From assembly GCF_900230185.1 (NCBI RefSeq), contig NZ_OCSR01000001.1, forward strand, positions 558,001 through 622,000: DNA of 64,000 nucleotides. Direction: 5' to 3'. The notes under the pieces were generated by a model. The model made no database searches, was not told the origin of the DNA, and saw only the letters and a list, made by a program, of their open reading frames with translations. A program made the translations under genes and the position numbers. Below are positions 9,169 through 18,319 of this stretch, piece by piece (the stretch's first letter is position 1; the number at the start of each line of letters is the position of its first letter). This DNA comes from Burkholderia sp. OK233 (lineage in GTDB: Bacteria; Pseudomonadota; Gammaproteobacteria; Burkholderiales; Burkholderiaceae).

Positions 9169-10689
9169 ATGAACCACGCAGATATGCAGTTTCTCGACGT
9201 CGAATTTCCGTATGCGCGGCAGTACGCCAATTTCATAGGCGGCAACTGGGTTCCGCCGGTGCGCGGCGAATACTTCGACAACGTGTCGCCCATCACCGGC
9301 GAAGCCTTTACGTCGATCCCACGCTCGACAGAAGAAGATATCGAACTCGCCCTCGATGCCGCCCACCGCGCCCGCAAAGCCTGGGCCGATACCGCGCCGG
9401 CCGTGCGCGCGACGATCCTGAACCGTATTGCCGACCGCATGGAGCAGAACCTCTCGCGCATTGCGTTTGCCGAATCGATCGACAATGGCAAGCCGATCCG
9501 CGAAACGCTCGCCGCCGACATCCCGCTCGCGATCGACCACTTCCGCTATTTCGCCGGTTGCATTCGCGCACAGGAAGGGACGCTCTCCGAAATCGATGCC
9601 GATACCGTGGCTTATCATTTCCACGAGCCGCTCGGTGTGGTCGGTCAGATCATTCCGTGGAATTTCCCGATCCTGATGGCGGTGTGGAAGATCGCGCCCG
9701 CGCTGGCCGCAGGAAACTGCATCGTGCTCAAACCAGCCGAGCAAACACCTGCTTCTATCCTGGTGCTGATGGAACTGATTCAGGACCTGCTGCCGCCGGG
9801 TGTGCTGAACGTGGTCAACGGTTTTGGTCTCGAAGCGGGCAAGCCGCTCGCAACGAGCAAGCGTATCGCGAAGATCGCCTTCACGGGTGAGACATCCACG
9901 GGCCGCCTGATCATGCAGTATGCGAGCCAAAACATCATTCCGGTGACGCTGGAGCTTGGTGGCAAGAGCCCGAACATTTTCTTCGCCGACGTGATGGATC
10001 GCGACGACGGTTACTTCGACAAAGCGCTTGAAGGCTTCACGATGTTTGCGCTAAATCAGGGTGAAGTCTGCACGTGCCCATCGCGTGTACTGGTCGATGA
10101 AAAGATCTATGACCGCTTCATGGAACGTGCCTTGAAGCGCGTCGCAGCAATCCGGCAGGGACATCCACTCGACACGCAGACGATGATCGGCGCGCAGGCT
10201 TCGCAGGAACAGCTCGAAAAAATCCTCTCGTACGTCGATCTCGGCAAGCAGGAAGGCGCTGAGTGCCTGATCGGCGGCGAACGAAATACGCTCGGCGGCG
10301 AACTGAGCAAAGGCTACTACATGAAGCCGACCGTCTTCCGTGGCCACAACAAGATGCGCATCTTCCAGGAAGAAATCTTCGGTCCGGTCGTGTCGGTGAC
10401 GACATTCAAGAACGAAGAGGAAGCGCTCGAAATCGCCAACGATACGCTGTACGGTCTCGGCGCCGGCGTGTGGACGCGCGACGGCACGCGCGCCTATCGC
10501 TTCGGCCGTCAGATTCAGGCAGGCCGCGTGTGGACGAATTGTTACCATGCTTATCCGGCGCATGCGGCATTCGGTGGCTACAAACAGTCCGGTATTGGTC
10601 GCGAAACCCACAAGATGATGCTCGACCACTATCAGCAGACCAAGAATCTGCTCGTCAGCTATAGCGAGCAGCCGCTGGGTTTCTTCTAA
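9169..10689 (+). CDS. NAD-dependent aldehyde dehydrogenase (AldA/ExaC/AcoD type)
   Basis: This 506-aa cytoplasmic enzyme of the ALDH superfamily would oxidise the aldehyde made by the PQQ alcohol dehydrogenase (for example acetaldehyde to acetate). Key residues are visible: PWNF Asn165, LELGG Glu262 and catalytic Cys301 in [11 protein letters not shown], a sequence typical of the ExaC/AcoD group. The ATG at 9169 has GGAGG upstream and gives the normal N-terminus; the frame is open about 100 nt more. It is transcribed divergently from the alcohol dehydrogenase and shares its regulatory region, as in the exaA/exaC arrangement of pseudomonads. A terminator follows. Confidence 0.94.
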   Translation: MNHADMQFLDVEFPYARQYANFIGGNWVPPVRGEYFDNVSPITGEAFTSIPRSTEEDIELALDAAHRARKAWADTAPAVRATILNRIADRMEQNLSRIAFAESIDNGKPIRETLAADIPLAIDHFRYFAGCIRAQEGTLSEIDADTVAYHFHEPLGVVGQIIPWNFPILMAVWKIAPALAAGNCIVLKPAEQTPASILVLMELIQDLLPPGVLNVVNGFGLEAGKPLATSKRIAKIAFTGETSTGRLIMQYASQNIIPVTLELGGKSPNIFFADVMDRDDGYFDKALEGFTMFALNQGEVCTCPSRVLVDEKIYDRFMERALKRVAAIRQGHPLDTQTMIGAQASQEQLEKILSYVDLGKQEGAECLIGGERNTLGGELSKGYYMKPTVFRGHNKMRIFQEEIFGPVVSVTTFKNEEEALEIANDTLYGLGAGVWTRDGTRAYRFGRQIQAGRVWTNCYHAYPAHAAFGGYKQSGIGRETHKMMLDHYQQTKNLLVSYSEQPLGFF

Positions 10690-10705
10690 CCTACTACGTA
10701 CGGAT

Positions 10706-10745
10706 CTGGAGCGGTGTGAGACCCGCTCCAGACGCGTGATTTTTA
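10706..10745. terminator. Terminator between converging genes
   Basis: A 9-bp stem (CTGGAGCGG with its complement) and an 8-nt loop are followed shortly by TTTTT on the plus strand. It would end the aldehyde dehydrogenase transcript and may work weakly in reverse for the receptor gene. Confidence 0.65.
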
Positions 10746-10767
10746 CACCGCTCCCACCATCCCCGCT

Positions 10768-13053
10768 TTACTTCCACGCATAGCGCAAACCAACCCACAC
10801 GCCACGCGGCGCGCCCACACCGAGAAACTGTTCGTTGGTTACGGCATCGGGCGAGAACGAATGGCCGGGGCCATTGAAAAAATTCTGCCCGAGGATGCCA
10901 AAGTCGGCGTAGCGTTTGTCGAACAGATTGTTCACGTGCGCGAACAACTGCAGTTGCTTCGTGACCTGATAGGTCGTGTCCAGATCGACGATCGCATAGC
11001 CCGCTATATGCCCGTTACTGTCCTGATTATTCTCGTCGCCACGGGCGAATATCGAGCTGCGATAGAGTATGTTTGCTCCCACACTCCATTTCGCGGTAGC
11101 CGCATAATCCAGACGCAACTTCAGCGTGTTTTCCGGAATACCGGGGATACGGTCGCCGGGGTGCACCGTGATGTTGCCCTGGGTGGTGGCGCTCGAGTTG
11201 CTCGCGCTTTGCTCGACAAAGCTGCTTTGATAGGTTGCCCGCAGATAGGTATAGCCTGCGTTCACGGTAAGCGGGCCTGTCTGCGCGCGTGCGTTGATTT
11301 CGAACCCTTGCCGTCGCGTGGCGCCGATGTTCTGGAAGTATCCGGTCGAGGTCGACGCTCCATTACTGCTGACAAACGCAATGTCATCGTGAAGTTCGGT
11401 GCGGAACAGTGCCGCGCTCCAGTGAATTGCCGACGATAGCGTTCCACGCGCGCCCGCCTCGAAGGTCCGCGATATGACCGGCTTTAACGCGGGGTCGGCA
11501 ATAAAATCGTTCGGCAGCGAACAGGGCGCAGCCGGGTCGGCACAGGCCAGCTCGATAGCGGTCGGCGTACGTGTGCCCTCGCTGTAGTTCGCATACGCCG
11601 TCAACCAGGGCACCGGGTTATAGGTGATGCCCAGCGCAGGATTGATCCGCGAAAAACTGTGCGAGCCATTCAACAGGGGCTGCATGCCGCTGCGATCCTC
11701 GATGTCGACGCTAGCGTGGTTGTAGCGCGCGGAGGCCGTCAGCGCAATCGTGCGGGTCAACGAAAGCGTATCGGTCACGAACACACCGAGATTGCTGTTA
11801 CGCGTCGATGCGTCGGTTTCCAGACTGGAGCCGCTGGTCCCGACGGTCTGGCGATCCGAGGTGAACTGAGCATTCTGCGTGTGCTGCGTGAAACCGGTGT
11901 TCGCAATATCGCCGCTGACACCCGCCGTCAACTGATTGACCATCCCCGCGATTTTGCCGGTAACACTCAATTGCAGGGCGAAGCCATAACTGTCCTGCGA
12001 GATCACCGAGTGTGCGTTCTGTGCAGGTACGGTATCGATCGCGCCCGTCGCCGGATCGATGGAACCATAATCTCCATTGACGTTGCTGCTGAGGTTGTCG
12101 TTGTTGTAGTGCCGGTAGTACGCGTCAGCGGAGAGCTGCAACGCATCGCTGAAGTCATGTTTGCCCGACAGGTTCAGCATGATCGCGCGATTCTGATTCT
12201 CATCGGGATACGTATAGGGCTGGCGCGGATTGCCGAGAAACGAGCGCGGAATGGTCTGGGTACCTTGCAACTGATTGTCGGCTGCGGTCAGGCTTAGCTC
12301 GACCGTCGTGCTCGGGTCCGTATAGCCCACCTTGCCGAACAGCTGCTTCGCGCGGCTGGGATTGTGGTCGGCCCAACCCTGGTCGGCCTCGTCGTTGGCG
12401 GTAACAAAATAGTCAAGGTGTCCGTGCTGGCCGCCTTGCGTAAAAACCACGCTCCTGCGTCCGAACGAGCCGCCCTCCACTTCGACGCTGCCGCCGGGAT
12501 TATCGCGGCCATTTTTGGTGGTGATCGCGATCGCGCCGCCCAGCGTGTTCAAACCGAATAGTGGATTGGACCCGGGCATCACCTCGATGCGCTCGATCGC
12601 CGATTGTGCGAGCAGGTCCCAGTTGACCACGTCGCCGAACGGCTCGTTGATCCTTACGCCGTCCTGGAACACCGACAGGCCTTGGGGTGTGCCGAGGAGC
12701 GGCGAAGCGGTGAAGCCGCGATAGTTGACGTCCGGCTGATAGGGGTTGCCCTGACTTGAATTGAGCGTCACGCTTGTGACGTTCTGCTCCAGGTAGGCCG
12801 TGATGGTATTCGGGTGTTGCGCCTCGATGTCCTTCGCGCTGACGATCTGCACGGCCGCAGGCACTTCGGTGAGTGGCATGCCGAGCCCGGTCAGCGGTGC
12901 GGTGCCGACCACGGTTACGACCGGCATCACCTGCGAAGGCGACGATGCGGGTTCGTCTTGCGCCACTGCACAAGTACCCTGGGCCATGGCGAGTATGCCC
13001 GCTATGGCGGTGGCGATGCGCGTACGCCGCCAGTCGTCGCGATGCGACTTCAT
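10768..13053 (-). CDS. TonB-dependent outer-membrane receptor
   Basis: This 761-aa receptor has a signal peptide (residues 1 to about 32, ending TCAVAQ), then a plug domain beginning near VVTVVGTAPLTGLGMPLTEVPAAVQIV, which includes a TonB-box-like segment. A 22-strand barrel domain follows, ending in an aromatic C-terminus (VGLRYAWK). No extra N-terminal signalling domain is present, so control by a FecR-type anti-sigma factor is unlikely. The gene is divergent from tonB-exbB-exbD and both sides have sigma-54 type promoters, which suggests a dedicated uptake system co-regulated with PQQ alcohol oxidation. The cargo is not shown by sequence: a lanthanide chelate (as for LutH/LanA) or PQQ itself (as for PqqU) are the leading guesses; a siderophore cannot be excluded. 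Confidence 0.92.
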   Translation of the reverse strand: MKSHRDDWRRTRIATAIAGILAMAQGTCAVAQDEPASSPSQVMPVVTVVGTAPLTGLGMPLTEVPAAVQIVSAKDIEAQHPNTITAYLEQNVTSVTLNSSQGNPYQPDVNYRGFTASPLLGTPQGLSVFQDGVRINEPFGDVVNWDLLAQSAIERIEVMPGSNPLFGLNTLGGAIAITTKNGRDNPGGSVEVEGGSFGRRSVVFTQGGQHGHLDYFVTANDEADQGWADHNPSRAKQLFGKVGYTDPSTTVELSLTAADNQLQGTQTIPRSFLGNPRQPYTYPDENQNRAIMLNLSGKHDFSDALQLSADAYYRHYNNDNLSSNVNGDYGSIDPATGAIDTVPAQNAHSVISQDSYGFALQLSVTGKIAGMVNQLTAGVSGDIANTGFTQHTQNAQFTSDRQTVGTSGSSLETDASTRNSNLGVFVTDTLSLTRTIALTASARYNHASVDIEDRSGMQPLLNGSHSFSRINPALGITYNPVPWLTAYANYSEGTRTPTAIELACADPAAPCSLPNDFIADPALKPVISRTFEAGARGTLSSAIHWSAALFRTELHDDIAFVSSNGASTSTGYFQNIGATRRQGFEINARAQTGPLTVNAGYTYLRATYQSSFVEQSASNSSATTQGNITVHPGDRIPGIPENTLKLRLDYAATAKWSVGANILYRSSIFARGDENNQDSNGHIAGYAIVDLDTTYQVTKQLQLFAHVNNLFDKRYADFGILGQNFFNGPGHSFSPDAVTNEQFLGVGAPRGVWVGLRYAWK

Positions 13054-13135
13054 GTGTCTCCTCCGTGGCGCGCATCGACTTCATGGTCTTGCGCGATACG
13101 TTCTTTGATTGCAGTTTTCGATGTACCCACTTCCA

Positions 13136-13151
13136 AGCAACATCGATGCCG
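13136..13151 (-). promoter_or_regulatory. Candidate sigma-54 promoter of the TonB-dependent receptor
   Basis: On the minus strand CGGCATCGATGTTGCT has GG and GC doublets at sigma-54 spacing and an intact TTGCT; the -24 half deviates at one or two bases. It lies about 85 bp before the receptor start. Confidence 0.5.
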
Positions 13152-13237
13152 GATATCGACGCTATGCGACGCGATTTAGAACGCTGTATCGCGTTTGCCT
13201 TCGCTCATGTGACTCCTGTGTCGAATTGGTACAGCGG

Positions 13238-13254
13238 TGTTGCGAACGGGAACA
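13238..13254. promoter_or_regulatory. Predicted activator site between receptor and tonB
   Basis: TGTTGCGAACGGGAACA is the third example of the TGTY-N9-RACA dyad. It lies between two divergent sigma-54 type promoters, about 85 bp from one and 110 bp from the other. Confidence 0.45.
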
Positions 13255-13315
13255 ATGAACGCACACATTCGGTCCGCGCTTGATCGAAACCAGGCCGCAC
13301 GGGCGTCTTCACGAT

Positions 13316-13331
13316 CGGCACACATGTTGCG
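13316..13331 (+). promoter_or_regulatory. Candidate sigma-54 promoter of tonB-exbB-exbD
   Basis: CGGCACACATGTTGCG matches the sigma-54 consensus apart from the first base and the spacer-side G. It lies 36 bp before the tonB ATG. Confidence 0.55.
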
Positions 13332-13366
13332 ATCCGAAGGGCAATCAGAATTCGGGGGTGGCGTGC

Positions 13367-14254
13367 ATGATCACTTCAACGCTGAAAAGTGCAAACGCGG
13401 CGCGACGCAGAGTACGTGCCCTGCAGTGCGCCGTGCCGGCGAACCCGCCGGTGCGAGTCGCAGCGAGCCGACTCCCGCCGCACACCACCCGCGCTTTTGG
13501 CGACCTTCGGGGAGCACGCGCGCATGCCATTGCGTTAGTCGTGCTTGCCGTCCATTGCACGGTTGCGCTCAAGGCATGGCGCGTGTCCGTGGAAAGCCCG
13601 GAATACACAGCGCCGCATGCGCTGGACCTGCAATTCGACGTAGGGGCTGCCGTACCGCCACCGACCGCGATTCCAACGCGATCCGCAGACCGCAGCGCCA
13701 ACCTGACGCAGCCCACGGCGTCTCCCGCGCCACAGCCGTCGATCCCGCCGCGTCGTGCAAAAGATATGACCGCGCCGAGAAACGCCGCTCAGGCTTCGCC
13801 ATGGAAACCGCTCGCGAAAACCCTGTCGAACAATGAATCGAAGTGGCTGCCGTCACCCTCGACTGCGGGTCCGAGCGCGATGCCACAACCGGTGTCCGCA
13901 GATACCGATCTCGAACCACGCAATGCATCGGCAGCAAAATCACCGGGCTCCCAGCCGGCGCACGAACCGCTCACCGAACCCAGTTTCGGCGCTGCTTACC
14001 TGCGCAATCCCCCGCCGACCTATCCCGGCGTGGCTCAACAGCGCGGCTGGCAAGGCACCGTACTGCTCAAGGTTCACGTGCTGGCCAGCGGCCGTCCGGA
14101 CCACGTCGGACTCGCGTCGTCGAGCGGACACGATTCGCTCGACGACGCCGCACTCGAAGCCGTCACCAACTGGCGATTTGCGCCGGCCCGGCGTGGCGAT
14201 CAGGCGATCGACGGATGGGTCCAGGTACCCATCGAATTCAAACTTGGAACCTAG
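13367..14254 (+). CDS. tonB: Energy transducer TonB
   Basis: This 295-aa inner-membrane-anchored protein couples the proton gradient to outer-membrane receptors. The start at 13367 follows a GGGGG-rich ribosome site. A single membrane segment lies at about residues 53-70 (AIALVVLAVHCTVALKAW), preceded by an unusually long 50-residue basic cytoplasmic tail. A Pro/Ala-rich periplasmic spacer follows. The C-terminal TonB domain from about residue 205 contains NPPPTYPGVAQQRGWQGTV and ends with NWRFAPARRGDQ and VPIEFKL. It is the first gene of a tonB-exbB-exbD operon. Confidence 0.92.
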   Translation: MITSTLKSANAARRRVRALQCAVPANPPVRVAASRLPPHTTRAFGDLRGARAHAIALVVLAVHCTVALKAWRVSVESPEYTAPHALDLQFDVGAAVPPPTAIPTRSADRSANLTQPTASPAPQPSIPPRRAKDMTAPRNAAQASPWKPLAKTLSNNESKWLPSPSTAGPSAMPQPVSADTDLEPRNASAAKSPGSQPAHEPLTEPSFGAAYLRNPPPTYPGVAQQRGWQGTVLLKVHVLASGRPDHVGLASSSGHDSLDDAALEAVTNWRFAPARRGDQAIDGWVQVPIEFKLGT

Positions 14255-14257
14255 GCC

Positions 14258-14968
14258 ATGAATATGTCTGACTTCGCCACACAACTCATTGTCGACGCTT
14301 CGCTTTGTATGCTCGCAGCCTGTTCGTTGCTGACGTGGTGGCTGATTCTGTACAAAGGCTGCGCGTACTGGCGTCTTGCTTCTGAGAACCGACGCTTCAC
14401 GGCGCTTTTCTGGAGCGCCGCCGAGCGTGATCCGTCTGGCATGCCCAGTAGCCCGTCACACGCATCCGAGTGTCCTAAGGCACGCGTGGCGCGCGCCGGT
14501 TTCGCAGCATGGTCGGGAACCGCGCCGGTTGAGATGACCGCAGCCAATGCGGAATTCGAGGCCTGGGACCGCCACGAACTGCTCGATCGCTTCCTGAATC
14601 AGCAAATCCAGCGAGAAAGGCGCGCGCTTGAACGCGGCTTGACGCTGCTTGCGTCGATTGCCAGTACCGCGCCGTTTGTCGGGCTGTTCGGCACCGTGTT
14701 CGGCATTATTCATGCGCTGCACGCGGTCGCTGTGGGCAGCGCGAGCGGGATCGAAGGGGTTGCCGGCCCAGTCGGACAAGCGCTGACTGCAACAGGGATC
14801 GGGATCGCCGTCGCCATCCCCGCAGCGCTGGCCTACAACCTCTTCGTGCGCCGCGTTCACGTCTCGATTGCCGATCTCGAAGACTACGCCGCGGATCTCG
14901 TCAACGTTGCACAACGCAATGGTTTTCGCGCGGTGACGAGCGCTCATCGGGCGGAGGTACTCACGTGA
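14258..14968 (+). CDS. exbB: ExbB/TolQ-type proton channel subunit
   Basis: This 236-aa MotA/TolQ/ExbB family protein has three membrane segments: about residues 11-31, 128-155 (STAPFVGLFGTVFGIIHAL) and 172-197 (GIGIAVAIPAALAYNLFV). The second and third carry the signature GLFGTVFGI and the TGIGIAVAIPA stretch of the channel. The gene follows tonB by 3 bp and overlaps exbD by 4 bp, so the three are coupled. Its residues 45-85 form a variable loop. Confidence 0.9.
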   Translation: MNMSDFATQLIVDASLCMLAACSLLTWWLILYKGCAYWRLASENRRFTALFWSAAERDPSGMPSSPSHASECPKARVARAGFAAWSGTAPVEMTAANAEFEAWDRHELLDRFLNQQIQRERRALERGLTLLASIASTAPFVGLFGTVFGIIHALHAVAVGSASGIEGVAGPVGQALTATGIGIAVAIPAALAYNLFVRRVHVSIADLEDYAADLVNVAQRNGFRAVTSAHRAEVLT

Positions 14969-15387
14969 TTTCCCGTTCGAATACCAAAGACACGGACGAA
15001 CCACTCGCCGACATCAACATCACGCCGCTTGTCGACGTCATGCTGGTACTCGTCGTGATTCTTCTGGTCATGGCTCCGATGTTGACCAGAACGCTGCATA
15101 TCGATCTGCCGAAGGTTGCAGCCAGCGCGCCCGAAGCTCGTAATCACGCGGTGACAGTCAGCCTCGATGCGCACGGCAAACTTGCGATCGACGGCCGCGA
15201 CATCGCCGCGGACCAACTGGAGCCGACCCTCCGGCGCATCGCTGCGCGGAGCGACCGGACTGTGGTGAACCTGTGTTCCGATCAAAGCCAACCATTCGGC
15301 GCTGTTGCCGATCTGCTCGCCAGAATCGGGCATGCGGGGGTCGCACACGTCGCAGTTATAACGGCGAACGTGGAGCCACGGAATTAA
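14965..15387 (+). CDS. exbD: Biopolymer transport protein ExbD
   Basis: This 140-aa protein is the partner of ExbB. It has the ExbD signature DINITPLVDVMLVLVVILLV, with the membrane Asp in PLVDVM that carries protons, and a periplasmic peptidoglycan-facing domain. It overlaps the exbB stop by 4 nt. With tonB and exbB it makes a complete energising unit for the adjacent receptor. Confidence 0.92.
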   Translation: MISRSNTKDTDEPLADINITPLVDVMLVLVVILLVMAPMLTRTLHIDLPKVAASAPEARNHAVTVSLDAHGKLAIDGRDIAADQLEPTLRRIAARSDRTVVNLCSDQSQPFGAVADLLARIGHAGVAHVAVITANVEPRN

Positions 15388-15599
15388 GGTAGCCCCGGTC
15401 CTGCAATGCATGCCCTTTTCATGCCGTTGACTTATATCAACCGTATCGACCACCAGGCACTTATAGTCAGCTCGAATCCACGCTAACGCACGACAAGAGC
15501 GCGGCACCACCAGTGTTGAGACGAAGCGCGTAGCGGACACGTTACACAGCAACCGCGACGCGAAGCGGCCTGGCAGAAAACCCCAGGTACGGTCGAATC

Positions 15600-17132
15600 A
15601 TGCTCGGCAAGACATTCATTCTCGATTCGATTCTTGCGACGCCGACGTCGCACAACGGCGACGTCACTGTCGCCGTTCGTTCGTCACTGCTGTCGACGTT
15701 GTTTGAGAACTTACGGCCGCTCGTCATGTCGGGCGTCGCCAGTGCTTTCGTTGCGCTCGTGGCTGTCATCCGCCTGCAACAGATGTGGGCCGGGCTATGG
15801 CTCGTAACGGACATTGGCCTCCTGGTAACACGGCTCGGGATCGCACGTGCTTACGTCGTGCGCAGCCGTACGGATGCGGTTCACCCTGGTCCCTGGGCCG
15901 CCCGATACGCGCCGGTTTCGCTGATGGCCAGCTTGCTGTTCGGCCTCGGAACAATCGGCTGCATCATGTCCAGGGACGGCGAACTGACATCGGTCGCCGT
16001 CATGATGACGGCCGGGATTCTGGGCGGGATAGCTTCAAGAAATGCGGCCTTGCCCCGGCTGGCGATCGCGCAGATTTGCCTGGGGGCGATTCCTATTGGA
16101 CTGAGCGCCCTGCTCGCGTCCCGTAGCGCAATGTGGATTCTGTTGCCGCCGCTTTGCCTATACGTCGTGGCCATGACTTCGGTCGTCAGGCGCCACTACA
16201 CGGCGCTTGTTGCCCTGATGACGGCAGATCAAAGGCACGCCGAACTTGCAGCCCGATTCGACGCGGCATTGGCCTATATGCCACACGGGGTGTGCACCAT
16301 CGACAATGCCGGGAGGGTGATCATTGCCAATCGCCGAACCGCAGAGCTTTTCGGCGCCCCTGTCGAGATGCTGAAGCTTGCTGTCCCTTTCCCTGAGTTC
16401 GTTGGTGAGGTAGGGCTGGCGAAATACGGCGAAACGCTCCGAAAGCAGCTTGTCGAGCGATGTACCGCATGGCTGTTGAAGGAACACGGCCCGCTCGACC
16501 TGAAACTCAACGATGGCCGCCAGCTCGAGATGACTCGCAACCCGGTGCCGGACGGAAGCGCTGTCATCATCATCGAGGACGTGATGCAGCGTAGAGCGGC
16601 CGAGGCCAGAATTCTTCAATGGGCCCGTCACGACGTGCTGACGGGTCTGCCGAACCTCCGCTACCTGCGCGAACAATTGGAGCGGATACTTTCCCGGTGC
16701 ACAGACAATCGCGACCCGGCATTGGCGGTGATGTATCTCGATCTGGACAACTTCAAACAGGTGAATGACGGTTTTGGCCACGCGGCGGGAGACGAAGTAC
16801 TGAAAATGGTCGGGGAGCGTTTGCGAAGGACGCTGCGACAGGGGGAACTGGTGGCACGGCTCGGGGGCGACGAATTCGCCATCGTTCTCGAGAACTCAAC
16901 GACCTCCTCCACCGCCGCACTTGCGCAGCGCATTATCCAGCAACTATCCGAACCCTATCCGCTATCAATAGGTCCGACGGTGAAGATTGGTGCAAGCATC
17001 GGCATTGCTTTCGCGACGAAATATGAGTCGCTTGAACTGTTGAAGAAGCGGGCTGACGCGGCCTTGTACGACGCAAAGGAAGCCGGCAAAGGGGTCTTTC
17101 GTTTTTGGACCATGGACGCGGTCGCGAAGTAG
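15600..17132 (+). CDS. Membrane PAS-GGDEF diguanylate cyclase
   Basis: This 510-aa protein should make cyclic di-GMP. Residues 1 to about 200 contain several hydrophobic segments (a membrane sensor). Residues about 215-310 look like a PAS domain (GVCTIDNAGRVIIANRRTAELFG). Residues about 345-505 are a GGDEF domain with the intact active-site motif RLGGDEF near 422. The inhibitory I-site position, normally RxxD five residues before GGDEF, reads RQGE, so product inhibition may be weak. No strong ribosome site precedes the ATG at 15600, so the start is less certain. There is no direct evidence linking it to the alcohol locus except proximity. Confidence 0.88.
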   Translation: MLGKTFILDSILATPTSHNGDVTVAVRSSLLSTLFENLRPLVMSGVASAFVALVAVIRLQQMWAGLWLVTDIGLLVTRLGIARAYVVRSRTDAVHPGPWAARYAPVSLMASLLFGLGTIGCIMSRDGELTSVAVMMTAGILGGIASRNAALPRLAIAQICLGAIPIGLSALLASRSAMWILLPPLCLYVVAMTSVVRRHYTALVALMTADQRHAELAARFDAALAYMPHGVCTIDNAGRVIIANRRTAELFGAPVEMLKLAVPFPEFVGEVGLAKYGETLRKQLVERCTAWLLKEHGPLDLKLNDGRQLEMTRNPVPDGSAVIIIEDVMQRRAAEARILQWARHDVLTGLPNLRYLREQLERILSRCTDNRDPALAVMYLDLDNFKQVNDGFGHAAGDEVLKMVGERLRRTLRQGELVARLGGDEFAIVLENSTTSSTAALAQRIIQQLSEPYPLSIGPTVKIGASIGIAFATKYESLELLKKRADAALYDAKEAGKGVFRFWTMDAVAK

Positions 17133-17516
17133 GCCAGCGCCACGAGGAAGCGTCACTTCGGCACGCGGAAGTGTGCTGTGCACGAGAACAATGGTCGTGG
17201 GCCCTTGGTCGCTTACGTGGGTGCGGGTCAGAGCCCGTGCTTGCGGTCGTGAAACATGCAGTCCAAATCCCGGCGTCAAGGCAATCGTTGGGTAGCATCG
17301 CGAGGATGGGGACCACGGTCACGAAAGGGATCTGCTGGCCATGATTGGCTTTACTTTCATTCGTCGTCGCACCCCTCGCCTCTTTTACAGTATTGGGAAT
17401 GTCCGGCCGGATTTTCTCAGTGCCCCGCAAGCGCGGCAACGTCGACGCTGGCTGCTCGGCGGCACCATCGCAATGAGAATGGGTATCTGGTCGATTCACT
17501 TTGCGAGCATGATGGC
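17133..17516. other. No gene identified
   Basis: This stretch follows the cyclase gene. A plus-strand frame from 17341 to 17592 has no ribosome site and overlaps the better-supported minus-strand gene at 17517-17765. Nothing else could be supported. Confidence 0.4.
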
Positions 17517-17765
17517 TCAGTTCACAAAGAGACGACCGCACATTGCGGGCGACGCCGGGACGGGCGGAAACACGGACCACGAACCGTCGTGATGCCGGAA
17601 GAATACGATTGTCAACGGCCCGGTAGAGCTGCAACCTTCCAGTCGGACATAGTGACCGTGCGTCGCGAGCAACCGACCGATCTGCGTTACACGCGCCGGC
17701 ATCGAAAGCGTGGGCGCAAGCCATTTATCCACAAGAGATCGCAGGGAAACGTAGCTGCCGTCCAT
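17517..17765 (-). CDS. Hypothetical protein, 82 aa
   Basis: I do not recognise a family. The ATG has AGGAG six bases upstream on the minus strand, and the sequence has balanced composition (MDGSYVSLRSLVDKWLAP at the start, TIVFFRHHDGSWSVFPP near residue 60), unlike the Arg/Ala-rich frames expected by chance in GC-rich DNA. There is no signal peptide or membrane segment. It stands alone between the cyclase and an IS relic. Confidence 0.5.
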   Translation of the reverse strand: MDGSYVSLRSLVDKWLAPTLSMPARVTQIGRLLATHGHYVRLEGCSSTGPLTIVFFRHHDGSWSVFPPVPASPAMCGRLFVN

Positions 17766-17822
17766 GGCGTGCTCCTGACATCTGGTTGGCCTGGGACGGA
17801 AAGTCGTTCCACAGGTCCGTGA

Positions 17823-18319
17823 ATTTATTATTGGATAGACGCCTGCGAAGTTAAATCAGAGCAGCCTGAGAACGACGTAGTCGAAAGTCACACCCTGTAG
17901 GCGTTCGCCTACGCCGCGCCGGCCGCATGACGCATGTAACTCGAGGTGCGTACCCCGCGCGCTTTCGATGCGGTGGTCTGTGCGGACACAAGGGATATGC
18001 GCACCGTTCATCTTGACGTGGTGAACTGTTTGAGACAGTCACGAGATATCCGCGAGCGCCGGCCAGTTAAGCAACATGGACAGTCACGGCGAACGCAAAG
18101 GGCAGCGCCCAAAAAAGACCTAGCCCCCCGTCGATCGATACCAACATCCGGGACCAGGTGTGAACGGCGCGACATTGACCGCTGTTGAAGTTTGTTAATT
18201 CCGCTAGCGGTGTCCACTGAGGCGCTAATGACGTTCATTACCCATGGGAGTGGATAGAAATTGGGGGAGTGAACGCGAAATCCATAAGCTTCCGCAAGTC
18301 ATCTTCGACGGAGGCGAGA
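17823..18319. other. No gene identified; one perfect hairpin
   Basis: No convincing coding frame is seen. GTAGGCGTTCGCCTAC at 17897-17912 is a perfect 7-bp stem with a 2-nt loop, lacking a T-run. Confidence 0.35.

Noticed and set aside
17341..17592. 83-codon plus-strand frame starting MIGFTFIRRR
   Set aside because: No ribosome site, and it overlaps the better-supported minus-strand gene at 17517-17765.
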